From Candidatus Pacebacteria bacterium CG10_big_fil_rev_8_21_14_0_10_44_11 (GTDB lineage: Bacteria; Patescibacteriota; Microgenomatia; UBA1400; PJMF01), in contig PFDH01000054.1 in assembly GCA_002772705.1 (NCBI GenBank), positions 2,014-20,474 on the forward strand: a stretch of DNA of 18,461 nt, given 5' to 3'. The notes below the pieces were generated by a model that was given only the letters and a program-made list of their open reading frames with translations, was not told the DNA's origin and made no database searches. Positions 1 through 6,944 of the stretch are shown in pieces. Numbering within the stretch: position 1 is the first letter of the stretch; the number at the start of each line of letters is the position of its first letter. The position numbers were made by a program, and so were the translations under genes.

Positions 1-151
1 TACTGCCAGTTCGCACTTGGTCAAAGCTAGCCAGTTTTCCGGATTCTTGATTTTGGCAATAAATGCAGTAGCGACTATCGTGCTTTGAAGTCGAGTCGCC
101 ATTTAGCGGCATACCACAACTTTCACAACTTGATTGGTTTGCATCCATCAT
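1..151 (-). CDS. Zinc-ribbon protein, N-terminal part (runs off the window)
   Basis: The minus-strand frame is open from two adjacent ATG codons (151 and 148) to the window edge, about 50 codons. The N-terminus contains CESCGMPL at about residues 9-16 and a second knuckle, CIYC, at about 29-32. This pair of CxxC knuckles with CxxCGMPL matches the small 'putative zinc ribbon' family (Pfam Zn_ribbon_2 type), so the protein probably binds one structural zinc. An AGGTG-type ribosome-binding site lies just upstream of the ATG pair. The gene starts 36 nt after the stop of the 129-aa unknown gene, on the same strand, so the two are probably co-transcribed. Function is unknown; zinc-binding is inferred from the cysteines and the C-terminus is not visible. 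Confidence 0.72.
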   Translation of the reverse strand, partial: MMDANQSSCESCGMPLNGDSTSKHDSRYCIYCQNQESGKLASFDQVRTGS

Positions 152-187
152 TGGTCACCTGCCTTTCTGATATTTTACTGATACTAG

Positions 188-577
188 TCATTCCCACACT
201 TTTTCCTCCGGAAAGAAATCAAGTTGATATTCAGGAATACCAATAGAAATACCGTATTCCTTAGCAGCCTTATAAAGAATGGGATGATGTAGATCGATTT
301 TAAAAACTTTTGCATTGAAAATAATAAAGTGAAACTGCTCGTTTTTGAAATCTGCGTACCAAACAGGGTGCTTAGGATCAAAAGACTTGCTAATTTCCTC
401 AGCAATAGTTCCACCATCTTTTTCAGATATCTCAACTGTGCGAAGCGTCCATTGTCTCAGCCAAGGGGTTTTATGTTCTGGGGTAATAGGTTCAACTTTA
501 GTCTCGGTAATTTTGACTTTAGTTAAAACAGCGGAATCACCAAGACTTTCCTCAATAATAACCCCTGTGTAATTCAT
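188..577 (-). CDS. Conserved protein of unknown function, 129 aa
   Basis: A 129-residue soluble protein with no signal peptide or membrane segment. It is rich in aromatic and acidic residues, with the recognisable pieces TPWLRQWTL, WYADFKN, FHFIIFNAKVF and GIPEYQLDF. I recall similar short uncharacterised proteins in diverse bacteria, which supports a real gene, but I know of no assigned function. The start is chosen because a TATATT box (584-589, minus strand) lies 6 nt before the ATG with no Shine-Dalgarno, which fits the leaderless pattern of this window. It probably heads a two-gene unit with the zinc-ribbon gene downstream. Confidence 0.8.
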   Translation of the reverse strand: MNYTGVIIEESLGDSAVLTKVKITETKVEPITPEHKTPWLRQWTLRTVEISEKDGGTIAEEISKSFDPKHPVWYADFKNEQFHFIIFNAKVFKIDLHHPILYKAAKEYGISIGIPEYQLDFFPEEKVWE

Positions 578-583
578 ACCGTT

Positions 584-589
584 AATATA
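584..589 (-). promoter_or_regulatory. -10 box of the 129-aa gene (leaderless type)
   Basis: TATATT on the minus strand, followed by 6 nt and then the ATG at 577. Transcription would begin at or next to the start codon. No convincing -35 is visible at normal spacing. Confidence 0.5.
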
Positions 590-624
590 TCACGAAGTAA
601 AAGATTGAGAATAAAGATGAGCTG

Positions 625-916
625 GTGACCGTAATTGGCTCGGACCTGCCTAGCCTGGATGACCATATCAAATCATATCTTTTAAGCCAATCTGATATGA
701 CATTTCCTACTGCTGTCAAAACCATCCTTCGGTCTTCCATTACTCCTCAACTAATTTTACAACTGACTGAATTTAAAAACCATATCAAGACTGTTGATTT
801 ATGTTTATTTCAGGAAGTTTTTGGAAAATCAAAGCGGTACCGATGATATCATCCGTATTGGGAAGAGTTTTACTTCATCTGCCACAAGGATTGCCTTTTA
901 CCTTAAAAACTTTTGA
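625..916 (+). pseudogene. Frameshifted small gene, unrecognised
   Basis: From a GTG at 625 a 73-codon frame runs to a stop at 844-846. The last natural-looking residues are around CLFQEVF, and a run of five T (818-822) follows. Reading one base shifted after that run gives ENQSGTDDIIRIGKSF and continues through about 30 sensible codons to a TGA at 914-916. If the T run had four bases, one unbroken protein of about 96 residues would result. The end overlaps the convergent ACT-domain gene by 19 nt. I do not recognise the family: it is soluble and probably mostly helical. The shift could be a real mutation, a homopolymer sequencing error, or less likely programmed slippage. A weak TAAAGA lies 7 nt before the GTG. 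Confidence 0.5.
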
Positions 917-1542
917 AGCGCCCGTGTAGCAATCTCTAAATTCTCTTTATCGATAATAAAAGAAAACTCCGTGTAAGTAGAGATGACTTCAGTAAAATTT
1001 ATTTTGTGCACAGCAAGAGCTGCTTGAAGGGTGTAAAGCACATTCGGAACAGGCAGATATTCTTTCGAGAATCGAACAGTTATCCCCACCTGATCTCTGT
1101 AAACAGCTTTTGGTTCCTCGTCAAAATGACTGAGGATATCGTCCAAGAGTGATTGTGGTGCAACAATCGTTATTTCCGACTTGCTTTGGGTCACGGTAAA
1201 GAAGGCGTTTTCATCAAGTTCAATGCTTTGGTATAGACTTGCTAGTTTTTTCCTAGTTGACTCAGTTTTATTGAAAGAAACGTCACAAAGAGGTGATTTA
1301 ATGCTCAGATCATTCAAAGTAACTTGGGGACGTAAGTTGGCTGACCCATTGAGTTCCTCTGAAATTCTGGTCAAAGCAACCACTATAGTTCCTTTTTTTA
1401 CCTCCTTAAAAGTTTTCTCTTCAATTGTTGGCAGAATTTTTTTAGCATAAGCACTGAGGTTAAGTAAGCCAGAGTGCATAGCCTGAAATGCAATATCGTC
1501 TTCTAGCAAGATAGACCTAGTAGCGTCAGTTATTGTGATCAT
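898..1542 (-). CDS. ACT-domain protein, 214 aa, probable ligand-sensing regulator
   Basis: The N-terminal about 60 residues form a small helical region (GLLNLSAYAKKILPTIEE, then a GTIVVALTRI segment). A similar layout occurs in uncharacterised archaeal and CPR ACT-type proteins. The middle (about 70-130) is a mixed alpha/beta region. The C-terminal about 65 residues (QVGITVRFSKEYLPVPNVLY to ALQKFLR) have the beta-alpha-beta pattern of an ACT domain. ACT domains bind small effectors, often amino acids. No enzyme domain is attached, so a stand-alone sensor or regulator is the likely role, but the ligand is unknown. The start is fixed by TATAAT 6 nt upstream of the ATG. The gene is divergent from the GNAT-deacetylase-LysRS operon across a 114-bp AT-rich gap and convergent with the broken gene at 625. 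Confidence 0.7.
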   Translation of the reverse strand: MITITDATRSILLEDDIAFQAMHSGLLNLSAYAKKILPTIEEKTFKEVKKGTIVVALTRISEELNGSANLRPQVTLNDLSIKSPLCDVSFNKTESTRKKLASLYQSIELDENAFFTVTQSKSEITIVAPQSLLDDILSHFDEEPKAVYRDQVGITVRFSKEYLPVPNVLYTLQAALAVHKINFTEVISTYTEFSFIIDKENLEIATRALQKFLR

Positions 1543-1548
1543 AAATGT

Positions 1549-1554
1549 ATTATA
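1549..1554 (-). promoter_or_regulatory. -10 box of the ACT-domain gene (leaderless type)
   Basis: A perfect TATAAT on the minus strand, 6 nt before the ATG at 1542. No Shine-Dalgarno fits between them, so the mRNA probably begins at the start codon. Confidence 0.6.
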
Positions 1555-1656
1555 TATTACAATATATCAACATTAGTTAAATATTGTTAGTAATTTTACA
1601 TTATCTGCATTAAAAAGTAAAATGCAAGTCTTATCTAGTTTAAAAGGTAAATTATT

Positions 1657-2553
1657 ATGTTAATCGAACAACAATCACAAACAACAACAGAAGGTGTGCA
1701 AAGCTTGTATAGTGGCGTGGATCATAATGCAAGCTGGCAACGTAGTTATAATGCGGACGGACAAGTTTATTGTAACGCCAGTCAAATTCGTCAGGACTGG
1801 CAAACCTTCATGCAAGAATCATGTGAACAAAATCGTCGCCGAGCAATAATGCGCTGTTATGTCAACAGAAATCTTCTTGATCAAATCACTGATTTACCCA
1901 TTGAGGCCGCGGTTCCCATTGGGGATGAGTATCTTGTATGGATCGGGCAAAATCGACATATGGAGGTTGCAACTTCGAAAAATGTCAGAAATCTCCCACC
2001 TTTGGAGGAAATTCAGTTATCACCAGAATATCAAGTAGATACAGAAGTTCGAGAAATTGATGTGGCCAACCTAATTGAACTTTGGGGACAGTTTGGCTGG
2101 ACCCCTGATTCAGTACGCAATTTTGTGCGTAACAACGCCAATGGCAACCCAATCGCTTTGATTCGTACTATGGAACAGGAGGCAATAGGAGTCATGATTG
2201 CTGAATCAGTTGAATTTGGAGCTCGTCGCTTAGTGGAAGTTACCGAGCTTGCTGTTAATCCAAACTACCGAGGGCAACATTTGGCCACAATTCTTATCCG
2301 AGAGTTATCGCAGCTAAGTTTAGTACGATGGGAAGATGCTCTTGTCTTTGGTGAATATAATTTGACGACACGATCCTACCGATCAGCAGCAAGAACAGGT
2401 CAATTGCCTGGACAAACAAAAGTCATTAACGGTATCTTGCGTGACCATGTTGGTATTGAAACGGGAGGTAATGAAATTGTGGAACCATGGGACACTCGTT
2501 GGTTACATAATTTTCTCGTTATGTATCAACCGAATCGAAGAATTCACAAGTAA
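1657..2553 (+). CDS. GNAT-family N-acetyltransferase with an N-terminal extension, 298 aa
   Basis: The first 120 residues are an extension I do not recognise, rich in Gln and Asn. The GNAT fold occupies about 125-240: VTELAVNPNYRGQHLATIL (196-214) contains the R-G-Q-H-L-A acetyl-CoA pyrophosphate loop (205-210) at the start of the long helix. The remainder (about 240-298) contains tryptophan-rich turns. The substrate cannot be read from sequence. Start: ATG at 1657 with a purine-rich AAAAGGT site about 9 nt upstream. It is the first gene of a three-gene unit, 9 nt before a deacetylase of the acetylpolyamine/acetyl-lysine type. The neighbour suggests an acetylation-deacetylation pair acting on an amine, which is an inference. 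A resemblance to beta-lysine acetyltransferases is possible but too weak to name. Confidence 0.82.
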   Translation: MLIEQQSQTTTEGVQSLYSGVDHNASWQRSYNADGQVYCNASQIRQDWQTFMQESCEQNRRRAIMRCYVNRNLLDQITDLPIEAAVPIGDEYLVWIGQNRHMEVATSKNVRNLPPLEEIQLSPEYQVDTEVREIDVANLIELWGQFGWTPDSVRNFVRNNANGNPIALIRTMEQEAIGVMIAESVEFGARRLVEVTELAVNPNYRGQHLATILIRELSQLSLVRWEDALVFGEYNLTTRSYRSAARTGQLPGQTKVINGILRDHVGIETGGNEIVEPWDTRWLHNFLVMYQPNRRIHK

Positions 2554-2562
2554 AGGAATAAA

Positions 2563-3567
2563 ATGAACGTTTTTTACAACTCACTCCACAACCAGCATCG
2601 CCCACCGAACGAAATTTTTGACGGCAATCGTGATCCGCATCAGGAGGTACCTGAACGAGTCGATCAGGTTTTACGAGCTCTGGAAGGAACAGAGCACTTA
2701 GTGAGCGATGCGCAACCAAACCTGCGTGAACGACAAGCATTATTAGGTATGTTGGGTCAATTGCATACCAGCGAATACCTTAAATTCCTGCAAACAACAA
2801 ACTTTGGTAAAGATTATGTGTATCCAAGTGTTTTTCCTTATCGAAACGAAGCGCAATCATCAGCACATCCAGTCGCCCAGCGTGGTTTATTTAGTTTTGA
2901 TACCTATACGCCATTAAATAATACAACCTTTGAAACTGCACTATGTTCTGCTTATCTGGCACAACACGCAGCAATTGAAGCACTTAATAGTAATGAGGTG
3001 CAATATGCACTTTGTCGACCACCCGGGCATCATGCAGAACCAGCACATATGGGCGGCTACTGCTATTTTAATAATGGTGGTGTAGCAACTCAAACATTTA
3101 GGAATGCAAATCAACAAAATCGAATTGCGATTTTAGACATTGATTTTCATCATGGTAATGGAGCTGAAAAAATATTTGGTGAGATTGAGGAAGTTTTGAC
3201 TGTTTCAATTCATGCTGATCCAAATAAAAAGTTTCCATTCTTTTCAGGTCAGGTGACAAATGCTTATGTTAGCAATCGTAATTTTCCGTTACCACTTGGC
3301 ACAACAAACAGTCAATACGAGCAAACTCTTAAACTAGCACTAGAAGCAATTCGGAAGCATCATACAACTCATTTGGTGGTTTGTTTTGGTGCTGACACAC
3401 ATAAAAGTGATCCTATTGGGGGGTTCCTATTGACAACAGATTTTTATACAGAAGTTGCTCGGCAAATTCGTGCGCTGAAAATACCAACGGTTATCGTTCA
3501 AGAGGGTGGTTACAACACTGCTTCATTAGGAGAAAACGTTGTAGCGTTCCTAACAGGATTTATATAA
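2563..3567 (+). CDS. Acetylpolyamine amidohydrolase / class II HDAC-type deacetylase, 334 aa
   Basis: A zinc-dependent amidohydrolase of the arginase/deacetylase superfamily that removes acetyl groups from amines. All catalytic elements are present: the charge-relay histidine pair in RPPGHHA (H156-H157), the zinc ligands D194 and H196 in LDIDFHHGNG, the third ligand in GADTHKSDPIG (D283), and the transition-state tyrosine in EGGYN (Y317). SIHADP followed by FPFFSG is characteristic of the acetylpolyamine amidohydrolase branch, where a loop narrows the active site for small slender substrates. Length is normal for that family. AAAGGA lies 9 nt upstream of the ATG and the gene follows the acetyltransferase stop by 9 nt, so the two are co-expressed. 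Acetylated polyamine is the likeliest substrate; acetyl-lysine or an acetylated protein is possible. Confidence 0.88.
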   Translation: MNVFYNSLHNQHRPPNEIFDGNRDPHQEVPERVDQVLRALEGTEHLVSDAQPNLRERQALLGMLGQLHTSEYLKFLQTTNFGKDYVYPSVFPYRNEAQSSAHPVAQRGLFSFDTYTPLNNTTFETALCSAYLAQHAAIEALNSNEVQYALCRPPGHHAEPAHMGGYCYFNNGGVATQTFRNANQQNRIAILDIDFHHGNGAEKIFGEIEEVLTVSIHADPNKKFPFFSGQVTNAYVSNRNFPLPLGTTNSQYEQTLKLALEAIRKHHTTHLVVCFGADTHKSDPIGGFLLTTDFYTEVARQIRALKIPTVIVQEGGYNTASLGENVVAFLTGFI

Positions 3568-3613
3568 ACTAAACCTATCACTAACTAATTGCATAAAAAA
3601 TAAAGAAACTAAT

Positions 3614-5140
3614 ATGACAAAATCTAGACTTCAAACAATGCGTGAAGAGCGATTGGCTAAATTACGTCAACTATATGAACTGGGTATTAACTCTTATCCC
3701 TCTCACTCGCGCCGTGATCACAACAATCTATACGCTGTAGACAATTCTGATCAATTACAAGGCAAAACAATTTCTTTAGTTGGAAGGATTGTTTCCCTTC
3801 GTCATCATGGCAAATTAGCTTTTATAGATATCGAAGACTCTACAAGAAAAGTGCAACTTTATATCAAAAGTGATGTGTTAAAACCGTTGAATATAAAGGC
3901 TCAGACCTTGGGGTTTGATGAAGTCAAGTTACTGGATCTGGGAGACTTTGTTGAAGCAAGAGGTGAAATGACAACAACAAACAGTGGACAGGTTTCACTT
4001 ATGCCATCCAAAATTAGATTACTTACCAAAACTTTGCGTCCACTTCCCACCCCGCGTGATTTAGCTAATGACCCAGATTTTATTTTTCGTCGACGCTATG
4101 CCGATTTAGCTACAAATTTAAGTCAAAGGGAACTGTTTATAAGAAAAGCAGCGTTCTGGCAAGCTAACAGGGAATTTTTGCAGACTAAAGGTTTTATAGA
4201 AGTTGAAGTTCCTGTGTTGGAACAAGTAACTGGTGGTGCCGATGCTCGACCTTTTACCACCCATATGAATGCACTTGACCAGAATTTCTTCCTGCGAATA
4301 TCCACAGAACTCTATCAGAAAAGGCTTATAGGCGGAGGATTTGAGAAAATCTATACCTTCGGGCCGAACTTTAGAAATGAAGGCATTAGTGATGAACATT
4401 TACCTGAGTACTATCAAGTTGAATGGTATTGGGCATATGCTGATTACAATGACAACATGGCCTTAGTTGAAGAAATGTTTAAATACATTGCTCAGAAAGT
4501 CTATGGCAAATACACTTTTACTACTAGGGATCATACTTTTAACTTAGATCAGAATTGGGAAAGGATAAGCTACCCCGATATCATTAAAGAGAGATTTGGT
4601 GTGGATATTTTTAAAACATCAAATGAAGAAATGATGAAAATTATCAAACAAGCAGGAACTAAATTGGAAGGTGCTATTAATCGAAATAGACTCATTGATA
4701 ATCTTTGGAAGCTCATTCGCAAGGATATTTCTGGACCAGCCTTTTTAATCAATGAACCAGCTTTTATGTCTCCGTTATCTAAATCACGACCTGATAGACC
4801 AGAATTGACAGAGAGATTCCATGTTATTATTGCTGGAAGTGAACTTGGTAATGGCTACTCAGAGCTTAATAACCCCATAGAGCAACTGGATAGATTTAGA
4901 GACCAACAATCACAACGAGATAATGGTGATGATGAAGCACAAATGATGGACATTGACTATGTTGAAATGCTTGAATATGGTATGCCACCTACTTCTGGTT
5001 ACGGACACAGTGAACGTATTTTTTGGTTCCTGGAAGATATAACTTCGAGACAGGGGACACTTTTCCCGGCTTTAAAATATAAGATTTCTCCAATTACTCG
5101 AACAATTTATGGCTTGTCCAGTAAAAAAATTGTTGAATAG
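3614..5140 (+). CDS. lysS: Lysyl-tRNA synthetase, class II
   Basis: Charges tRNA-Lys with lysine. The N-terminal anticodon-binding OB fold spans about 50-140 (GKTISLVGRIVSLRHHGK, then FIDIEDSTRKVQLYI). The class II catalytic core follows: motif 1 around GFIEVEVPVLEQVTGGADARPF, and motif 2 around FEKIYTFGPNFRNEGISDEH (243-262) with the ATP-binding arginine in FRNEG. Motif 3 is unusual: SGYGHSER (461-468) instead of the usual GGLGIGIDR; its arginine is kept. Length (508) is normal for full LysRS, and the OB fold excludes the short EpmA/GenX paralogue. It is the third gene of the acetyltransferase-deacetylase unit, 46 nt after the deacetylase, with only a weak AAAGAAAC site before the ATG. Whether this is the cell's only LysRS cannot be told from the window. 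Confidence 0.9.
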   Translation: MTKSRLQTMREERLAKLRQLYELGINSYPSHSRRDHNNLYAVDNSDQLQGKTISLVGRIVSLRHHGKLAFIDIEDSTRKVQLYIKSDVLKPLNIKAQTLGFDEVKLLDLGDFVEARGEMTTTNSGQVSLMPSKIRLLTKTLRPLPTPRDLANDPDFIFRRRYADLATNLSQRELFIRKAAFWQANREFLQTKGFIEVEVPVLEQVTGGADARPFTTHMNALDQNFFLRISTELYQKRLIGGGFEKIYTFGPNFRNEGISDEHLPEYYQVEWYWAYADYNDNMALVEEMFKYIAQKVYGKYTFTTRDHTFNLDQNWERISYPDIIKERFGVDIFKTSNEEMMKIIKQAGTKLEGAINRNRLIDNLWKLIRKDISGPAFLINEPAFMSPLSKSRPDRPELTERFHVIIAGSELGNGYSELNNPIEQLDRFRDQQSQRDNGDDEAQMMDIDYVEMLEYGMPPTSGYGHSERIFWFLEDITSRQGTLFPALKYKISPITRTIYGLSSKKIVE

Positions 5141-5271
5141 GTTCGATTCTCGTTACCGGTATCGCAACTCTCCAGACTAGCACAATTTCTTGAAAAAATG
5201 AGGCTCGAACTCGGAGAAAGATTGATTACTTGGGGAAAATTGAAGCCACGAAAAAAACTACTCCCATATGG
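5134..5271 (+). other. Gap after lysS with a coding-like remnant
   Basis: Between lysS and tRNA-Gly one plus-strand frame stays open from the TGA at about 5132-5134 into the antisense of the tRNA. It reads as a basic amphipathic segment, including LSRLAQFLEKMRLELGERL and a KPRKK stretch. The only ATG sits in its middle and the frame has no proper end before the tRNA, so I see no intact gene. It could be the tail of a lost gene or chance. Confidence 0.25.
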
Positions 5272-5343
5272 AGCGGGTGAAGGGAGTCGGACCCTCGTCA
5301 CCAGTTTGGAAAACTGGAGCTCTGACCGTTGAGCTACACCCGC
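5272..5343 (-). tRNA. tRNA-Gly (anticodon UCC)
   Basis: Minus-strand cloverleaf: acceptor GCGGGTG pairs with CACCCGC; D-arm contains GTAGCTCAACGGTCAGAGC; anticodon stem CCAGT/ACTGG holds the loop TTTCCAA (anticodon TCC); the T-arm reads GAGGG-TCCGACT-CCCTT. The discriminator base is U, as expected for bacterial tRNA-Gly. The next three bases on the minus strand (5271-5269) read CCA, so the 3' end may be encoded. Confidence 0.93.
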
Positions 5344-5380
5344 GCTATTAAACCATTGCCAACAACAAGCAACAGCCACT

Positions 5381-5409
5381 ATTGTACGATGTTTTTTGGC
5401 CGAGCGCAA
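5381..5409 (-). promoter_or_regulatory. Promoter of tRNA-Gly
   Basis: On the minus strand TTGCGC (5404-5409) is followed after 17 bp by TACAAT (5381-5386). Both boxes are close to sigma-70 consensus at ideal spacing. The -10 is 37 nt before the mature tRNA 5' end. Confidence 0.5.
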
Positions 5410-5448
5410 AATGTATCGCAACTTATTCAAATGTATCTCGATTCATTC
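5409..5448. repeat. Imperfect tandem 20-bp direct repeat
   Basis: Two adjacent 20-bp units (5409-5428 and 5429-5448), each beginning AAATGTATC and ending ATTC, differ at four positions. They lie between the MFS stop and tRNA-Gly and overlap the start of the tRNA promoter's -35 box. They may be a local duplication or paired protein-binding sites. Confidence 0.45.
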
Positions 5449-5460
5449 GTTTCAAAAAGA

Positions 5461-6708
5461 TCAGGAAGGATCTGTAACTCTTGCGTGAAGCTGGGCTTTG
5501 GCTGAGGCCCACCAAGAGATCAAGAAAGAAATTCCATATAGCAAGCCACCAGCCACAAACACCAACCGAATATTGGTTAAGGCCAGCAAACCGGCAATTG
5601 TCGGCCCAATGATTTGTCCCAGAGACATGTAGGAACTACTAATGCCTAACACCTCGCCTTGCTTGGTTGGATCAGTCCGCTCCGAAATCATTGACTGGAC
5701 AATCGTAAAGATAGGCGAGCTTACGAACATATAAAAGAACAAAACCGCAGCAAAAGTGAGTAGAGAATGGGTGAGTGCTAAGGCAGCCACCACCACCGCT
5801 GAACTAATTTGCGAAACTAAAATAATTTTTTCATGATTTTTGACGTGGGTTAGCAGAAACCGAATCCCAACTCCTTGCATAATAATGCTGACCACCCCAA
5901 ATGAGGCAAACAACAAGCCAATAGTTTTGGGTGATAACTTTAAAATGTCGTTAGTGAACGACTGAAAACCAAGAATAAAGTCATTGTGCGCTAACGACGT
6001 CATCAGCACCGTGAGCAGTAACAAACCCCGCACTGGCAACTTGAGCGCCGAAGATAATTTGTGGAAATTGAGCACCGGCTCAGTCCCGTGTTCACTCCGG
6101 TGATCAGGGTGTAAGCTTTCTTTCAAAAAGAAGTAACCAAAAACAGTGGCCAGTAGCGCCAAGCCCGAGGCAAACCAGAAAGGCGCGGTCAGGCTAATTT
6201 CGCTTAGCAGTCCACCAATCGCTGGCCCAGCCAGAAATCCAAACCCAAATGAGGCGCCTAACAAACCAAACGCCTTGGCTCGTTCCTTGCCGTGCAAGCG
6301 ATCAGCAATCACCGCTTGGGCAACCGACATATTGCCGCCAGTGATACCGTCTAAAATCCGAGCCAAAAATAGCATCCAGATACTGGTGGCAGAGGCAAAC
6401 AGCGCCAAAGAAAGACTGGTGCCAAACAAACTGATCAAGAGCAGCGGTCGACGACCATAAATGTCAGACAGTCGGCCAATAATTGGCGTCGCCAAAAACT
6501 GAAACAAAGAAAACGAAACAAACAGCATGCTCAAGCCAAAGGCGTCAATCCCAAACCTGGCGGTGTAGGGATAGAGCAGGGGAATAATGGTGCCATAGCT
6601 GAGGGCGTTGACCAACATCACTGCCGCCAAGAAAAAGAGGGCGCGTTGGTTGGCCTTGGCTTCTACAAGCGACGAGGAAAGGGGAACGGTCGTGGCAGGC
6701 GTGGTCAT
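5461..6708 (-). CDS. MFS drug-efflux-type transporter (TetA-like), about 415 aa
   Basis: A proton-driven antiporter of the major facilitator superfamily in the cytoplasmic membrane. Twelve hydrophobic segments are visible in two halves separated by a hydrophilic loop (LHPDHRSEHGTEPVLNFHKL). The loop between segments 2 and 3 carries the diagnostic motif A as GRLSDIYGRRPL. The overall pattern, including ARILDGITGGNMSVAQAV and the LGISSSYMSLGQIIGP segment, matches the TetA/multidrug branch; the exported substrate is unknown. I start at the ATG at 6708. The frame can be extended to TTG codons at 6738-6741, nearer a TATACT box (6756-6761, minus strand), but those 11 extra residues are not needed for the first membrane segment. 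No clear Shine-Dalgarno is seen. The gene is rich in GCC/CTG-type codons compared with the AT-rich operon at 1657-5140. Confidence 0.88.
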   Translation of the reverse strand: MTTPATTVPLSSSLVEAKANQRALFFLAAVMLVNALSYGTIIPLLYPYTARFGIDAFGLSMLFVSFSLFQFLATPIIGRLSDIYGRRPLLLISLFGTSLSLALFASATSIWMLFLARILDGITGGNMSVAQAVIADRLHGKERAKAFGLLGASFGFGFLAGPAIGGLLSEISLTAPFWFASGLALLATVFGYFFLKESLHPDHRSEHGTEPVLNFHKLSSALKLPVRGLLLLTVLMTSLAHNDFILGFQSFTNDILKLSPKTIGLLFASFGVVSIIMQGVGIRFLLTHVKNHEKIILVSQISSAVVVAALALTHSLLTFAAVLFFYMFVSSPIFTIVQSMISERTDPTKQGEVLGISSSYMSLGQIIGPTIAGLLALTNIRLVFVAGGLLYGISFLISWWASAKAQLHARVTDPS

Positions 6709-6785
6709 ACAAGTTTTGCTATTGAAAATGAACTCCAACAAACACGAGAGTGGTTAGTATACTCTATTTTTACAACTTCAGATGC

Positions 6786-6791
6786 TATAAT
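6786..6791 (+). promoter_or_regulatory. -10 box upstream of tRNA-Leu
   Basis: A perfect TATAAT, 41 nt before the mature 5' end of tRNA-Leu, implying a short processed leader. No good -35 is present. It is divergent from a TATACT box (6756-6761, minus strand) facing the MFS gene. Confidence 0.45.
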
Positions 6792-6832
6792 TGCGTCTGG
6801 CTGAACAAGTGCTGAAGTACATTAAGAATATA

Positions 6833-6915
6833 GGCCCGATGGTGGAATTGGTAGACACGCAGCACTTAAAATGCTGTGCCTTAACAGCGTGTGGGTTCGA
6901 GTCCCACTCGGGCCA
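6833..6915 (+). tRNA. tRNA-Leu (anticodon UAA)
   Basis: Acceptor GGCCCGA pairs with TCGGGCC; U8 is present; anticodon stem CAGCA/TGCTG encloses the loop CTTAAAA (anticodon TAA). A long class II variable arm (TGCCTTAACAGCGT region) and a T-arm GTGGG-TTCGAGT-CCCAC follow. Discriminator A at 6915. CCA is not encoded (the next bases are CAG). Confidence 0.95.
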
Positions 6916-6925
6916 CAGGTTCTGG

Positions 6926-6931
6926 TATAGT
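6926..6931 (+). promoter_or_regulatory. Possible extended -10 box of tRNA-Pro
   Basis: TATAGT preceded by TGG, that is, a TGn extended -10, 13 nt before tRNA-Pro. It lies in the 29-bp spacer after tRNA-Leu, so tRNA-Pro may have its own promoter or be processed from a joint transcript. Confidence 0.35.
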
Positions 6932-6944
6932 ACAGCCAACAATT

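Noticed and set aside
1657..2553. Naming the GNAT as beta-lysine acetyltransferase (AblB)
   Set aside because: Only the generic acetyl-CoA loop and size agree, and no lysine 2,3-aminomutase gene is adjacent.
3614..5140. EpmA/GenX-type LysRS paralogue
   Set aside because: The N-terminal anticodon-binding OB fold is present and the length is that of full LysRS.
5140..5160. GGTTCGATTC, T-arm-like sequence just after lysS, as a tRNA remnant or attachment site
   Set aside because: The flanking bases do not form a proper T stem, no other tRNA arm is present, and no integrase or repeat of the sequence was seen.
5107..5430. Minus-strand ORF of 107 codons
   Set aside because: It runs straight through tRNA-Gly and into the lysS 3' end on the other strand; its residues simply translate the tRNA.
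6709..6741. TTG starts at 6738-6741 for the MFS transporter
   Set aside because: The extra 11 residues have no family support and no ribosome-binding site; the ATG at 6708 is adequate. Some doubt remains.
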